DNA from: Bacteroidales bacterium
GTDB lineage: Bacteria; Bacteroidota; Bacteroidia; Bacteroidales; UBA12077
NCBI GenBank assembly: GCA_030668615.1
Contig: DAOUTQ010000003.1
Coordinates: 1 to 44,447, forward strand
Direction: 5' to 3'
Length of the DNA: 44,447 bases
Part shown: positions 34,604 through 43,976 of the stretch, in pieces
Layout of the letters: each line of letters opens with the position of its first letter
How positions within the stretch are numbered: the stretch's first letter is position 1
Made by a program: the position numbers and the translations under genes
Notes under the pieces: generated by a model
Database searches by the model: none
What the model saw: only the letters and a program-made list of their open reading frames with translations
What the model was told of the DNA's origin: nothing

Positions 34604-35779
34604 ATGAAAATTTTAAATAACATTAGTCAATTTATAGTAGGAATTGTTTTCATTTTTTCAGGATTTGTAAAAGCTATTGATCCTTTAGGATCTACTTACA
34701 AGTTTATTGATTATTTTGAAGCTTTTGGAATGGATTTTTTTAATTCCATTGCTTTTCCTTTAGCAATAATTTTAAGTACTCTCGAATTTATTATTGGATT
34801 TTCAATTCTCTTCTCAGTAAAGAAAAAATATACAACATGGTTGCTCATGTTATTTATGGTTTTTTTCACAATATTAACTTTGATTCTGGCAATATATAAT
34901 CCTGTAACAGATTGCGGTTGTTTTGGCGATGCTATAATTATGACTAATTGGCAAACTTTCGGGAAAAATATATTTTTAATGATTTTCACTATTATTCTAT
35001 TTATCAATAGAAACAAATTTGAGGTTAAATGGAATAATGTGAAACAGTGGTCTTATTTATTTGTTGCATTCTTACTAATATTTACTATATCTGTTTATTA
35101 TTATAATAATTTACCCTTAATTGATTTCAGACCATATAAGGTTGGAACTTACATTCCTGAAAAAATGATTGTTCCTGAAAATGCACGAAAAACAGAATAC
35201 AAGACCATTCTAAAGTATCAGAAAAATGATATACTAAAGGAATTCACACTTGAAAATCTTCCTGACTCAACATGGGAATGGGTATCAACAGAAAACATTT
35301 TGATCTCAAAAGGAGATGATCCTAAAATACATGACTTTACCATTTCTACTTTATTTGGCAATGACATAACAGAAATTGTTTTAAACGATGATAAGTTTAC
35401 ATTTCTAATGATTGCCTATGATTTAAATAAATCCAATATTAAAAATATTGATAAAATTAATGAGCTCTCATCTTTTGCTGTAGAGTCAGGTAAAAGTAAT
35501 TTTATATGTCTAACATCATCCTTAAAATCTGAGATAAATGATTTTAAAGAAAAAACAAATGCATCGTATTCGTTTTTTAACACCGATGAAATAACGCTTA
35601 AAACTATTATCAGATCTAATCCTGGGATTGTTCTTTTAAAAAATGGAACCATTCTGGCGAAATGGCATCACAGAGATATTCCATCGAAAGAAGATATTTT
35701 AAATGATTTTATTGAAAACCCATTATATCAAAAAGCAGTTACTGATAAAGAAGAAATATTAGCTTTATCTGAGAATTAA
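34604..35779 (+). CDS. BT_3928-family DoxX-like membrane protein with thioredoxin-like C-terminal part
   Basis: A 391-residue membrane protein with four to five transmembrane helices in the first ~165 residues, including the DoxX/MauE-type segment IFSGFVKAIDPLG at the first helix and a conserved cysteine motif DCGCFGDAI (Cys104 and Cys106) after the third. The soluble C-terminal 200 residues have a thioredoxin-like beta-alpha layout (DKFTFLMIAYDLNKSN, PGIVLLKNGTILAKW) but no CXXC. The first part resembles the MauE subunit involved in disulfide transfer. I remember such proteins in Bacteroidota as BT_3928-type, next to tpiA, as here (one gene between). Redox role inferred only from the motif. 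Confidence 0.85.
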   Translation: MKILNNISQFIVGIVFIFSGFVKAIDPLGSTYKFIDYFEAFGMDFFNSIAFPLAIILSTLEFIIGFSILFSVKKKYTTWLLMLFMVFFTILTLILAIYNPVTDCGCFGDAIIMTNWQTFGKNIFLMIFTIILFINRNKFEVKWNNVKQWSYLFVAFLLIFTISVYYYNNLPLIDFRPYKVGTYIPEKMIVPENARKTEYKTILKYQKNDILKEFTLENLPDSTWEWVSTENILISKGDDPKIHDFTISTLFGNDITEIVLNDDKFTFLMIAYDLNKSNIKNIDKINELSSFAVESGKSNFICLTSSLKSEINDFKEKTNASYSFFNTDEITLKTIIRSNPGIVLLKNGTILAKWHHRDIPSKEDILNDFIENPLYQKAVTDKEEILALSEN

Positions 35780-35789
35780 AATATTTTTT

Positions 35790-36869
35790 GTGGCAAATTT
35801 CTTATTCAAACGTTTCTTATATGCACTCCTTACATTATGGGGCGTAGTTACCGTTATATTTTTTCTTTTTAATATTTTACCTGGCGATCCTGCAAAAATG
35901 ATGTTAGGACAACGCTCCGATATTTCAACTATTGAATCAATCAGAAAAGAACTCGGACTTGATAAATCAAAGGGAGCACAATACCTTAAATATTTAAACG
36001 ACCTTTCTCCTTTATCAATACACAACGAAAGAAATTCAGAAAGCTACATTTATCTCGATAACGAAAAATATCAGTATATTAAACTTTTTAATATTACAGG
36101 AAAACGTACTCTGGTTCTAAAGTCTCCTTATTTACGAAGATCTTATCAAAGTAAAAAACAAGTATCACAAATAATAAAAGAAACACTTCCAAACACATTT
36201 ATTTTGGCTTTTGTATCTATTATTTTTGCAACATTTGCGGGTATATTCTTTGGAGTATTAGGCGCTATTAAAAAGGACAGTCTTTTTGATCGCTTATCGA
36301 TTTTATTTTCAGCTTTTGGTATGTCGCTTCCCTCCTTTTTTGCAGCTATTCTCATTGGCTGGATTTTCGCTTTTGTATTAGGCGACCTTACAGGATTAAA
36401 TTTAACGGGAAATATATACGAGATTGATGATTTTGGTGAAGGAATTCATTTACAGCTAAAAAATCTGATTCTTCCGGCTTTTACTCTTGGAATAAGACCT
36501 CTGTCAATAGTTATTCAGCTGTCAAGAAACTCGATGTTAGATGTTTTATCGCAGGACTATATTAGAACAGCTAAAGCAAAGGGCCTTTCATTTGGTCGAA
36601 TAATATGGAAACACGCTTTAAAGAACTCTTTAAATCCGGTTATTACAGCAATTTCAGGTTGGTTTGCATCATTAATGGCAGGAGTGGTATTTGTAGAATA
36701 TATTTTTGGATGGAAAGGATTAGGATTCATAATTGTTGATTCTTTGAATAACTACGATCTCCCAGTTGTTGTTGGTTGTGTATTAACTATTTCTGTTATG
36801 TTTATTATTATTAATACATTAACTGATTTAATTTACGGAATTCTTGATCCAAGAATCAAAATGGAATAA
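35790..36869 (+). CDS. ABC transporter permease (oligopeptide DppB-like)
   Basis: A 359-residue integral membrane permease of the dipeptide/oligopeptide/nickel ABC family. N-terminal helix FLYALLTLWGVVTVIFFLFNILPGDPAKMM, a ~70-residue extracytoplasmic insert (KGAQYLKYLNDLSPLS...), then five further helices and the coupling loop ISRNS... DYIRTAKAKGLSFGRIIWKHALKNSL, which binds the ATPase. The start is GTG at 35790, 10 bases after the previous gene. The usual partners (second permease, ATPases, binding protein) are missing from the window, so it must pair with proteins encoded elsewhere. Cargo not determinable. Confidence 0.88.
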   Translation: MANFLFKRFLYALLTLWGVVTVIFFLFNILPGDPAKMMLGQRSDISTIESIRKELGLDKSKGAQYLKYLNDLSPLSIHNERNSESYIYLDNEKYQYIKLFNITGKRTLVLKSPYLRRSYQSKKQVSQIIKETLPNTFILAFVSIIFATFAGIFFGVLGAIKKDSLFDRLSILFSAFGMSLPSFFAAILIGWIFAFVLGDLTGLNLTGNIYEIDDFGEGIHLQLKNLILPAFTLGIRPLSIVIQLSRNSMLDVLSQDYIRTAKAKGLSFGRIIWKHALKNSLNPVITAISGWFASLMAGVVFVEYIFGWKGLGFIIVDSLNNYDLPVVVGCVLTISVMFIIINTLTDLIYGILDPRIKME

Positions 36870-36922
36870 TATTTTAACTTCATATTTTTACTAATATTAA
36901 ATTTTATAAGCTCATAATTTCT

Positions 36923-36930
36923 TATTTTTG
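36923..36930 (+). promoter_or_regulatory. Putative -7 box of tpiA
   Basis: TATTTTTG matches TAnnTTTG, 39 bases ahead of the tpiA start. No -33 element at the expected spacing, so a weak call. Confidence 0.4.
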
Positions 36931-36968
36931 ATAATACATTCAGAATCGAATAAAAACAAACTGAAATT

Positions 36969-37721
36969 ATGAGAAAACAGATCGTTGCCGGAAACTGGAA
37001 AATGAATATGACTTTTCCGGAGGGAATCAATCTTATTCAGGAAATTATTAATAATTCTACTTCGTTAAAGGAAGCTCAGTTAATTATTTCTCCACCGTAT
37101 TTATTATTAAATGAGGCTGTTTCATTAACGGAAGAAACAAATATTGGTATTGCAGCGCAAAACTGCTCGGACCACGAAAAAGGAGCGTTTACCGGAGAAA
37201 TTTCTGCAAAAATGCTAAGTTCATTGGAAATGAAATATGTTATTCTTGGTCATTCAGAACGAAGAGCTTATTTTGGGGAAACAGATCAACTTATAAATCA
37301 AAAAATTAAGCAATGTTTAACAAATGGTTTACAGCCAATAGTTTGTTGCGGAGAAATTATGGAAGAGAGAGAAAATAAAGAACATTTTAACGTTGTTGCC
37401 AAGCAAATAAAAGGAATGTTTGAAAGAATTACAGCAGAAGAATTTGATTCAATTATTATTGCTTATGAACCAGTTTGGGCAATAGGAACAGGGAAAACGG
37501 CTTCTCCTGATCAGGCACAAGAAATGCATCATTTTATTAGAGAAACAATACGGAATTCATACGGATCCGAAATTGCCAATAATCTTTCAATTCTTTATGG
37601 AGGAAGCTGTAAACCTTCTAATGCAAAAGAGTTATTTTCTAATGCAGATGTTGATGGTGGATTAATTGGTGGTGCTTCGCTAAATGCCAAAGATTTTATT
37701 GCAATTGCTTACTCGTTTTAA
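36969..37721 (+). CDS. tpiA: Triosephosphate isomerase
   Basis: A 250-residue TIM-barrel enzyme interconverting dihydroxyacetone phosphate and glyceraldehyde 3-phosphate. The catalytic set is complete: Lys in AGNWKMN, His95 in LGHSERR, Glu167 in AYEPVWAIGTGKT, and the phosphate-binding YGGSCKP and GLIGGASL. Followed by prmA 12 bases later in the same direction, so tpiA-prmA-giant protein is one transcript. Confidence 0.98.
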   Translation: MRKQIVAGNWKMNMTFPEGINLIQEIINNSTSLKEAQLIISPPYLLLNEAVSLTEETNIGIAAQNCSDHEKGAFTGEISAKMLSSLEMKYVILGHSERRAYFGETDQLINQKIKQCLTNGLQPIVCCGEIMEERENKEHFNVVAKQIKGMFERITAEEFDSIIIAYEPVWAIGTGKTASPDQAQEMHHFIRETIRNSYGSEIANNLSILYGGSCKPSNAKELFSNADVDGGLIGGASLNAKDFIAIAYSF

Positions 37722-37733
37722 ATAAAAATATTA

Positions 37734-38573
37734 ATGGATTATATTGAATTACACTGTAAAATTACATCTGACAATCTTCAGGAAATTTCTGAAATATTAA
37801 TTGCTGAATTAAATGACATAGCTTATGAAAGCTACGATGAAACAGAAGATGGAATTAGTGCATATATTCTCGAAAAGTTTTTTGATCTGGATAAGGTAAA
37901 GAATCTGCAAGTAAATGAAATTCAGGGAGTAAAAATAGATTACACGTACGAGATAATTAAGACCCAAAATTGGAATGCAGTTTGGGAAAAGAACTTTGAA
38001 CCAATTATAGTTGATGATCAATGTCTTATTCGAGCTCCTTTTCATAAAGACACTCCCAAAGCCAAATATGAAATTATTATTGAGCCGAAAATGTCTTTTG
38101 GTACAGGACGTCATGAAACTACTTTTCTTATGTTGAAAACAATGCTTGAGATTGATTTTGAAGGTAAAAATGTACTTGACATGGGTTGCGGGACAGGCGT
38201 ATTAGCAATTCTTGCTTCTTTTAAAAATGCCACTAAAATTACTGCTATTGATATAGATGAACGGGCATTCAATAACACAGTTGAGAATATCAGCACAAAT
38301 AATTGTAAAAATATTGAGGTTTTTCAGGGTGATGCTTCTCTTCTTAAGAATCAGGAATTCGATATAATTATTGCAAACATTAATAGAAATATTCTGATTG
38401 ATGATATTAAGCACTATGCCTCCGTTTTAAAATCTAAAGGCATTTTGCTTTTAAGCGGAATTTATGATAAAGATATCCCAATGATAAAAGATGAAGCTTC
38501 TGAAAACAATCTTGAATACATTAGCTTTATAGAGAAGCACAGTTGGGTGGCAACAAGATTTCAAAAAAAGTAA
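37734..38573 (+). CDS. prmA: Ribosomal protein L11 methyltransferase
   Basis: A 279-residue SAM-dependent enzyme that methylates ribosomal protein L11. An N-terminal alpha/beta domain for L11 binding is followed by the hallmark MSFGTGRHETT and the SAM motif VLDMGCGTGVLAI, with ANINRNIL as the motif IV strand. Placed between tpiA and the 1543-residue protein, spacing 12 and 18 bases. Confidence 0.95.
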   Translation: MDYIELHCKITSDNLQEISEILIAELNDIAYESYDETEDGISAYILEKFFDLDKVKNLQVNEIQGVKIDYTYEIIKTQNWNAVWEKNFEPIIVDDQCLIRAPFHKDTPKAKYEIIIEPKMSFGTGRHETTFLMLKTMLEIDFEGKNVLDMGCGTGVLAILASFKNATKITAIDIDERAFNNTVENISTNNCKNIEVFQGDASLLKNQEFDIIIANINRNILIDDIKHYASVLKSKGILLLSGIYDKDIPMIKDEASENNLEYISFIEKHSWVATRFQKK

Positions 38574-38591
38574 ATCGATAAATTATACAAA

Positions 38592-41500
38592 ATGAAAAAA
38601 GCTCTGTTTATTAGTCTTATTTTAACAATATTTTGTTTAAATATTCGATCCTCTTTTTCACAGGATTTAAAGGAATTTGGAAAAGATTCTACTTTGTTTA
38701 TTGAAGAATTTGAAGAATTTGTAAATCGAAACTTATCTGAAATACAAGAAGATAGTTTGGAAATATTTATTGAAAAGTGGAATGTAAATTATTTTACCGA
38801 AGATATAAAAGAAAGATTTGTTGATATATGCAACATGTTACTTAAAAATAAAGCGAGCAGAAAACCTCATTTTACGAAATATTTCGACATTGTAATGGCT
38901 TTTCATAGAAATAATGAAGCTATGGAACATTACGATAATTGGGAAAAAGGAATACCATTTATTTTTGAATCGGAGAAATATCCCTTACGGGTTATTACAA
39001 AATATTTTGATAACACAAAATCTTTAATAGAAGAAAACTTAATATATAGTACATATTCAACAAACTGGTATGTAAGTTCCGACGATTATAAATTTGTTGT
39101 GGATGAAAAACTAAGAATAGTATTTAATAAAACAGATTTAACATGTAAAATCAAAAACGATTCTATTGATATTTTTGAAACTTCAGGTGAATTTCTTCCA
39201 ATTGCAAATAAATGGATTGGCAAGAATGGATATGTAACATGGGAAAGAGCCGGTTACAATTCTGAAGAGGTAAAAGCCAAATTAAAAAACTACAAAATTG
39301 ATTTCTCTAAATCAGGATATAAAGCAGATTCTGTAGACTTCATAAATAAGCTCTATTTTGACGAACCTTTATCAGGAAGATTAACAGATCAGGTTGTACA
39401 TATCATGTCTCCTGAAAGGGCTATTTATCCTGAATTTATATCATATCAAAAAAGATTTCAGATCAAGAACATATATCCTGATATTGATTATGATGGAGGT
39501 TTATCCATGAAAGGTTCTAATCTACTTGGATCAGGAGATCGTGATAATGATGCATATCTATATTTTAGAAAAAATGATACTACAATAATAAAATCAGTTG
39601 CAGGCACTTACATGTTTAAAAACGGAAAGATTGTTTCCAATAATGCACAAATAACTATTCACCTGCAAAGCGATTCAATTTTTCATCCCGGAATATCTCT
39701 AAATTATACTCCTGAAATAAAAGAAATATCACTAACTCCCTCTGAAAGAATTGTTTCTAAGAGTCCGTATTTCGATTCATATCATAACATTACAATGAAT
39801 TTTGATCGTTTATTATGGAAAACAGACGATAATAAAATATACTTTACAAAACGTCGTGGTGCGGCAATTGGAAATGCCACATACACATCATCAAATTTTT
39901 ATAATCTAATCGAATTTGAAAGAATTATGATGCGTGATGATTTTCATCCGTTACTTGTAATTAGAAATTTTTCTAAAAAAATTGGTTCTGAAACATTTTC
40001 TGGTGAAGAATTAGCTCGTTTCCTTAGATACGATGACTATCAAATAAAACAAATGCTTATGTTCTTAAGTATTGACGGATTTATTTTTTATGATACAGAT
40101 GAAGATAAGGCTAAAATAAAAAAGAAACTATATGACTTTATAGAAGCCAGATTTGGAAATATTGATTACGATGTAATAAAATTCAATTCTGTTACAGAAG
40201 ACATTGTTCATAATGGAATTCTGGATCTAAAAACCAAAGACCTTGAAATTTATGGTGTACCTCAAATCTTCCTTTCCGATTCTCAAGATGTAGCAATCTA
40301 TCCTAAAAATCAAAAGATTGTTATGAAAAAAAATAGGGATTTTAAATTTGGAGGAGTAGTTGAAGCAGGATTATTTACATTTTTTGGACAAGAATTTGAT
40401 TTTAGTTACGACACATTTAAAATTAACCTTAATAATATTGATTCATTAAGAATCAAAGTGCAAACTGAAGAACGCGATATGTACAATAATCCAGTATTAG
40501 CACATATTAAAAATACTGTTGAGATAATTACAGGAGAATTACTTATTGACAATCCGAATAATAAATCAGGACTACTAAAGTATCCTCAATATCCGATTTT
40601 TAAAAGTAATGAAAACTCATTTGTATACTATGATGCTTCTACAATTTTTAATGGAGTGTACAAACGTGACAGCTTCTATTTTGAATTAGATCCGTTCACA
40701 ATTGATAGTCTTGATAACTTTAAACCAGAAGGATTAAGATTTGATGGTAATTTTAGTTCAACAAATATATTTCCACCCTTCGATGATGCAATATATATGC
40801 GACCTGACTTCTCTCTCGGTTTTAGAAGAAGTACTCCCGAAGAAGGATTTCCCCTTTACTCAGGAAAAGGAACCTATTATGATATTATTGATTTAAGTAA
40901 CCGTGGATTAAAAGGGTCTGGAACACTTGAATATCTTACAACATCAACAAAAACAGACAGTATTATTTTCTTTCCAGATTCTACAAAGATTCTTGCTGAA
41001 GATTTTACTATTGCTCAAAAATCAAGTGGAATTGAATTTCCAAATGTAGCTTCAACTGATGTATATATTACATGGTATCCATACGAGAATATTATGAAAG
41101 CCGAACCTACAAAAGGGCCGTTTAATATGTACGGTAACAATTCATTATTTTCAGGCTCGCTAATAATAAAACCAACAGGATTAGGTGGTGGAGGAATAAT
41201 GAATCTGGAAAAGGCTGTGTTGCGATCAAAATTATTTAGTTTTGAAGCAAATTCTTTTAGTTCAGACACAACTAGCTTTAGTCTTAAGTCGTTAAATAAA
41301 TCTGATTTCAACTTTATAACTGAAAATCTTAAAGGTAAAATCGATTTTAATTCTCAAAGGGGAAACTTTAATTCAAATGAATCCTTTACTATTGCACAGT
41401 TCCCAAAAAATCTTTATGTGAGTTATCTCGATAAATTCGACTGGATTATTGCGAAAGATGAATTAGAAATTGAGTCAAGCCCTCAAATTGATACTACGGC

Positions 41501-43223
41501 TTCGCCTGAAGTTAAAAAGCTGGCCGAATTAAAAGATGATGATCTTCCTGGCGCGTTGTATATGTCAATTCACAGAAGTCAGGACTCACTTCGGTTTACT
41601 TCAACCAAAGCAGTTTATCGTTTAATCGACAGCACTATTTTGGCAACAGAAGTTGAGTATATTAAAGTAGCAGACGCACTTATTTTCCCGGATGAAAATG
41701 ATGTAACTATTGGTCATATGGCAAATATAAGCACCTTAAGGAATGCTGAAATTATTGCTAATGCTGAAAATAAATTTCACAGAATATATAACGCAAAAGT
41801 GAATATTAAAGGAAGATATAAATACTTAGCAACAGGTGATTATGATTACGAAGACGAAAATGGCGATATTCAGAATATTCATTTTACAGATATTTTTACC
41901 GATACAACAAATCACACTGTTGCTAAAGGTAGAATAAGCTTAGAAGATAATTTCACTCTAAGTCCTGTTTTCAAATATCAGGGCGAAGCAATTTTATATG
42001 CAAGCAGAAAGCATCTGACTTTCAAAGGAGGTGTGAAACTAGAACATAATTGTCCAGAAATCGAACAACAATATGCATATTTTGAAAGTGAAATAAATCC
42101 CGACAGCATTTATATACCTGTAACAAACAAACTAAAAAACCTTAATGGGCGTGGTTTATTTGCTGCTTCTTTTATTACTAAAGATTCATCGCATATTTAT
42201 TCCAGATTTATTGACAGGCGAAGAGATCCTAATGATGTTGCCTTAATTAATGCTACAGGTTTTTTATATTTTAATAAAAACTCAAATAAATATATTGTAG
42301 CCGAAAAATCAAAACTTAACGATCCTGATACTACAGGAAGTCTCGTAAATCTTCATAAAGATTTTTGCATACAACATGCAGAAGGAAAAGTTGATCTTGG
42401 AATTGAACTTGGACAAGTAAAATTAAATCAGGCAGGATCTGTAAATCACTTACTTGATATAAATGAAATAAAAACAGAAATAGTCTTAGCACTTGATTTT
42501 TTCTTCTCTGAAGATGCTCTGGATACTTTGGTAAGTGAAATACAAGCTGCACGCCTATTACAACCTATGAGCAATACTTCACGGTTTTTCGAAAAGAACA
42601 TGAACGAACTTGTTGGAAATAAAGATTACAATGAGTTTAATAATCAAATAATGTTGTATGCCAATGAAGCTAAATTACCAGAATCTACAGAACATACTTT
42701 CCTTCTTGGTAATGTAAAACTGAAGTGGCATACAGAAACAGGCTCTTACTTAAATTATGGGAAAATTGGTATTGCAACAATTAATAATAAACCTGTAAAC
42801 AAGTATGTAGAAGGCTACTTTCAGTTACTTAAAAGACGAAGTGGTGATCTAATGAAATTCTATTTTGAACTGCCAAACAACGAATATTATTATTTTACAT
42901 ACTCGCGTGGAGTTATGCAAACTCTTTCTAATAATCAGGATTTTGTTGATGCAATACAAAACCTAAAGAAAAAAGCAAGGAAACTAAAAACACCAAAAGG
43001 AGAAACACCTTACAGATACATTATTGCTACTGAACAAAACAAAGCTCAGTTTATACGAAACATGAAATTATTTGAAGAAGCTCAAATTGCGAAAGAAGAA
43101 GAACTAAAAAAACAGGAACAAAAAGAAGTTCCAATTGAGGAAATACAAGAACAAAAAATTCCTGAGAACGAAAATAAACAAAATAGTGAGGAAGAAGGTA
43201 ATAATGAAGAAGGAAATAATTAA
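38592..43223 (+). CDS. Very large exported protein of unknown function
   Basis: A 1543-residue protein with a signal peptide (first ~23 residues, ending SFSQ). The rest shows dense alternation of short beta strands and turns, with repeated segments such as DSIFHPGI, DVAIYPKNQKIVMKKNRDFKFGG, ITGELLIDNPNNKSG and FSGSLIIKPTGLGGGGIMNL, an all-beta pattern of the kind seen in periplasm-spanning or outer-membrane-assembly proteins. The last ~65 residues are a Glu/Lys/Gln-rich tail (EEAQIAKEEELKKQEQ...). No catalytic motif, cohesin, or sorting signal is visible. It follows prmA by 18 bases, so it belongs to the tpiA-prmA transcript. I do not recognise a named family. Confidence 0.85.
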   Translation: MKKALFISLILTIFCLNIRSSFSQDLKEFGKDSTLFIEEFEEFVNRNLSEIQEDSLEIFIEKWNVNYFTEDIKERFVDICNMLLKNKASRKPHFTKYFDIVMAFHRNNEAMEHYDNWEKGIPFIFESEKYPLRVITKYFDNTKSLIEENLIYSTYSTNWYVSSDDYKFVVDEKLRIVFNKTDLTCKIKNDSIDIFETSGEFLPIANKWIGKNGYVTWERAGYNSEEVKAKLKNYKIDFSKSGYKADSVDFINKLYFDEPLSGRLTDQVVHIMSPERAIYPEFISYQKRFQIKNIYPDIDYDGGLSMKGSNLLGSGDRDNDAYLYFRKNDTTIIKSVAGTYMFKNGKIVSNNAQITIHLQSDSIFHPGISLNYTPEIKEISLTPSERIVSKSPYFDSYHNITMNFDRLLWKTDDNKIYFTKRRGAAIGNATYTSSNFYNLIEFERIMMRDDFHPLLVIRNFSKKIGSETFSGEELARFLRYDDYQIKQMLMFLSIDGFIFYDTDEDKAKIKKKLYDFIEARFGNIDYDVIKFNSVTEDIVHNGILDLKTKDLEIYGVPQIFLSDSQDVAIYPKNQKIVMKKNRDFKFGGVVEAGLFTFFGQEFDFSYDTFKINLNNIDSLRIKVQTEERDMYNNPVLAHIKNTVEIITGELLIDNPNNKSGLLKYPQYPIFKSNENSFVYYDASTIFNGVYKRDSFYFELDPFTIDSLDNFKPEGLRFDGNFSSTNIFPPFDDAIYMRPDFSLGFRRSTPEEGFPLYSGKGTYYDIIDLSNRGLKGSGTLEYLTTSTKTDSIIFFPDSTKILAEDFTIAQKSSGIEFPNVASTDVYITWYPYENIMKAEPTKGPFNMYGNNSLFSGSLIIKPTGLGGGGIMNLEKAVLRSKLFSFEANSFSSDTTSFSLKSLNKSDFNFITENLKGKIDFNSQRGNFNSNESFTIAQFPKNLYVSYLDKFDWIIAKDELEIESSPQIDTTASPEVKKLAELKDDDLPGALYMSIHRSQDSLRFTSTKAVYRLIDSTILATEVEYIKVADALIFPDENDVTIGHMANISTLRNAEIIANAENKFHRIYNAKVNIKGRYKYLATGDYDYEDENGDIQNIHFTDIFTDTTNHTVAKGRISLEDNFTLSPVFKYQGEAILYASRKHLTFKGGVKLEHNCPEIEQQYAYFESEINPDSIYIPVTNKLKNLNGRGLFAASFITKDSSHIYSRFIDRRRDPNDVALINATGFLYFNKNSNKYIVAEKSKLNDPDTTGSLVNLHKDFCIQHAEGKVDLGIELGQVKLNQAGSVNHLLDINEIKTEIVLALDFFFSEDALDTLVSEIQAARLLQPMSNTSRFFEKNMNELVGNKDYNEFNNQIMLYANEAKLPESTEHTFLLGNVKLKWHTETGSYLNYGKIGIATINNKPVNKYVEGYFQLLKRRSGDLMKFYFELPNNEYYYFTYSRGVMQTLSNNQDFVDAIQNLKKKARKLKTPKGETPYRYIIATEQNKAQFIRNMKLFEEAQIAKEEELKKQEQKEVPIEEIQEQKIPENENKQNSEEEGNNEEGNN

Positions 43224-43427
43224 GAAAGAATTTAACCTTTATATTAATAAAAGAACTTTGGGATTTAAGATATAAATCGGAACAATATATTCATAGAATT
43301 GAACCCGACATTTTCTTAAATGAATATCTTAGAAATATTTCTCCGGAGTAAATACTATTAATGAAGATAGTAAAGGTCATGTACATCAGGGTATTGTAAA
43401 AGTAATAAGGTTAATCGCACTAAAAAC

Positions 43428-43922
43428 TTAACTTCGGTTTATCTCAAATACTTCTAAATCTTTAATCTCTTTTCCTTTTATATTAAAACGAACAGCTGTT
43501 TTAACTTTATGTAATCCTGACTTACCTGCTGCACCCGGATTTATGTGCAGCAACTCATTCTTGTTATCATAAATTACTTTTAAAATATGCGAGTGCCCCG
43601 ATATAAAAAGATTTGGTTTCATTTTTTCAATAAGCCCTTTCATATCTCTTTCATATTTCCCGGGATAACCCCCAATATGTGTCATTAATACCTTTACTTG
43701 CTCACATTCAAAAGATTGAATTTTAGGATAAACTGTTCTTACATCCTGACCATCGATATTTCCATAAACAGCTTTAAGAAGTTTTAAGTCCGATATCTTA
43801 TCTGCTGTTTCAATATTCCCTATATCTCCTGCATGCCATATTTCATCGCAATCTTTGAAAAAATCCAAAATCTTTTCATCAATAAAAGTATGTGTATCCG
43901 ACAATAAACCAATTCTTTTCAT
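43428..43922 (-). CDS. YfcE-type metallophosphoesterase
   Basis: A 164-residue calcineurin-like phosphoesterase with all metal ligands: Asp9 and His11 (SDTH), Asp33 (GDIG), Asn55 (GNID), His82 (THIGG), and His110 and His112 (GHSH). The short single-domain form matches the YfcE/MJ0936 group of phosphodiesterases, active on small substrates; the physiological one is unknown. It is divergent from rsmE, with closely placed -7 boxes between them. Confidence 0.93.
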   Translation of the reverse strand: MKRIGLLSDTHTFIDEKILDFFKDCDEIWHAGDIGNIETADKISDLKLLKAVYGNIDGQDVRTVYPKIQSFECEQVKVLMTHIGGYPGKYERDMKGLIEKMKPNLFISGHSHILKVIYDNKNELLHINPGAAGKSGLHKVKTAVRFNIKGKEIKDLEVFEINRS

Positions 43923-43944
43923 TTAAAAATTCCCTATCAATGAT

Positions 43945-43952
43945 TATATTTG
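43945..43952 (+). promoter_or_regulatory. Putative -7 box of rsmE
   Basis: TATATTTG matches TAnnTTTG, 25 bases ahead of the rsmE start. It lies within 16 bases of the opposing box of the metallophosphoesterase gene. Confidence 0.5.
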
Positions 43953-43967
43953 TTTACGACTAAAATA

Positions 43968-43975
43968 CAAAGATA
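43968..43975 (-). promoter_or_regulatory. Putative -7 box of the metallophosphoesterase gene
   Basis: On the minus strand this reads TATCTTTG (TAnnTTTG), 46 bases ahead of the start at 43922. It lies just before the rsmE start codon, so the two promoters face each other. Confidence 0.45.
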
Positions 43976-43976
43976 A

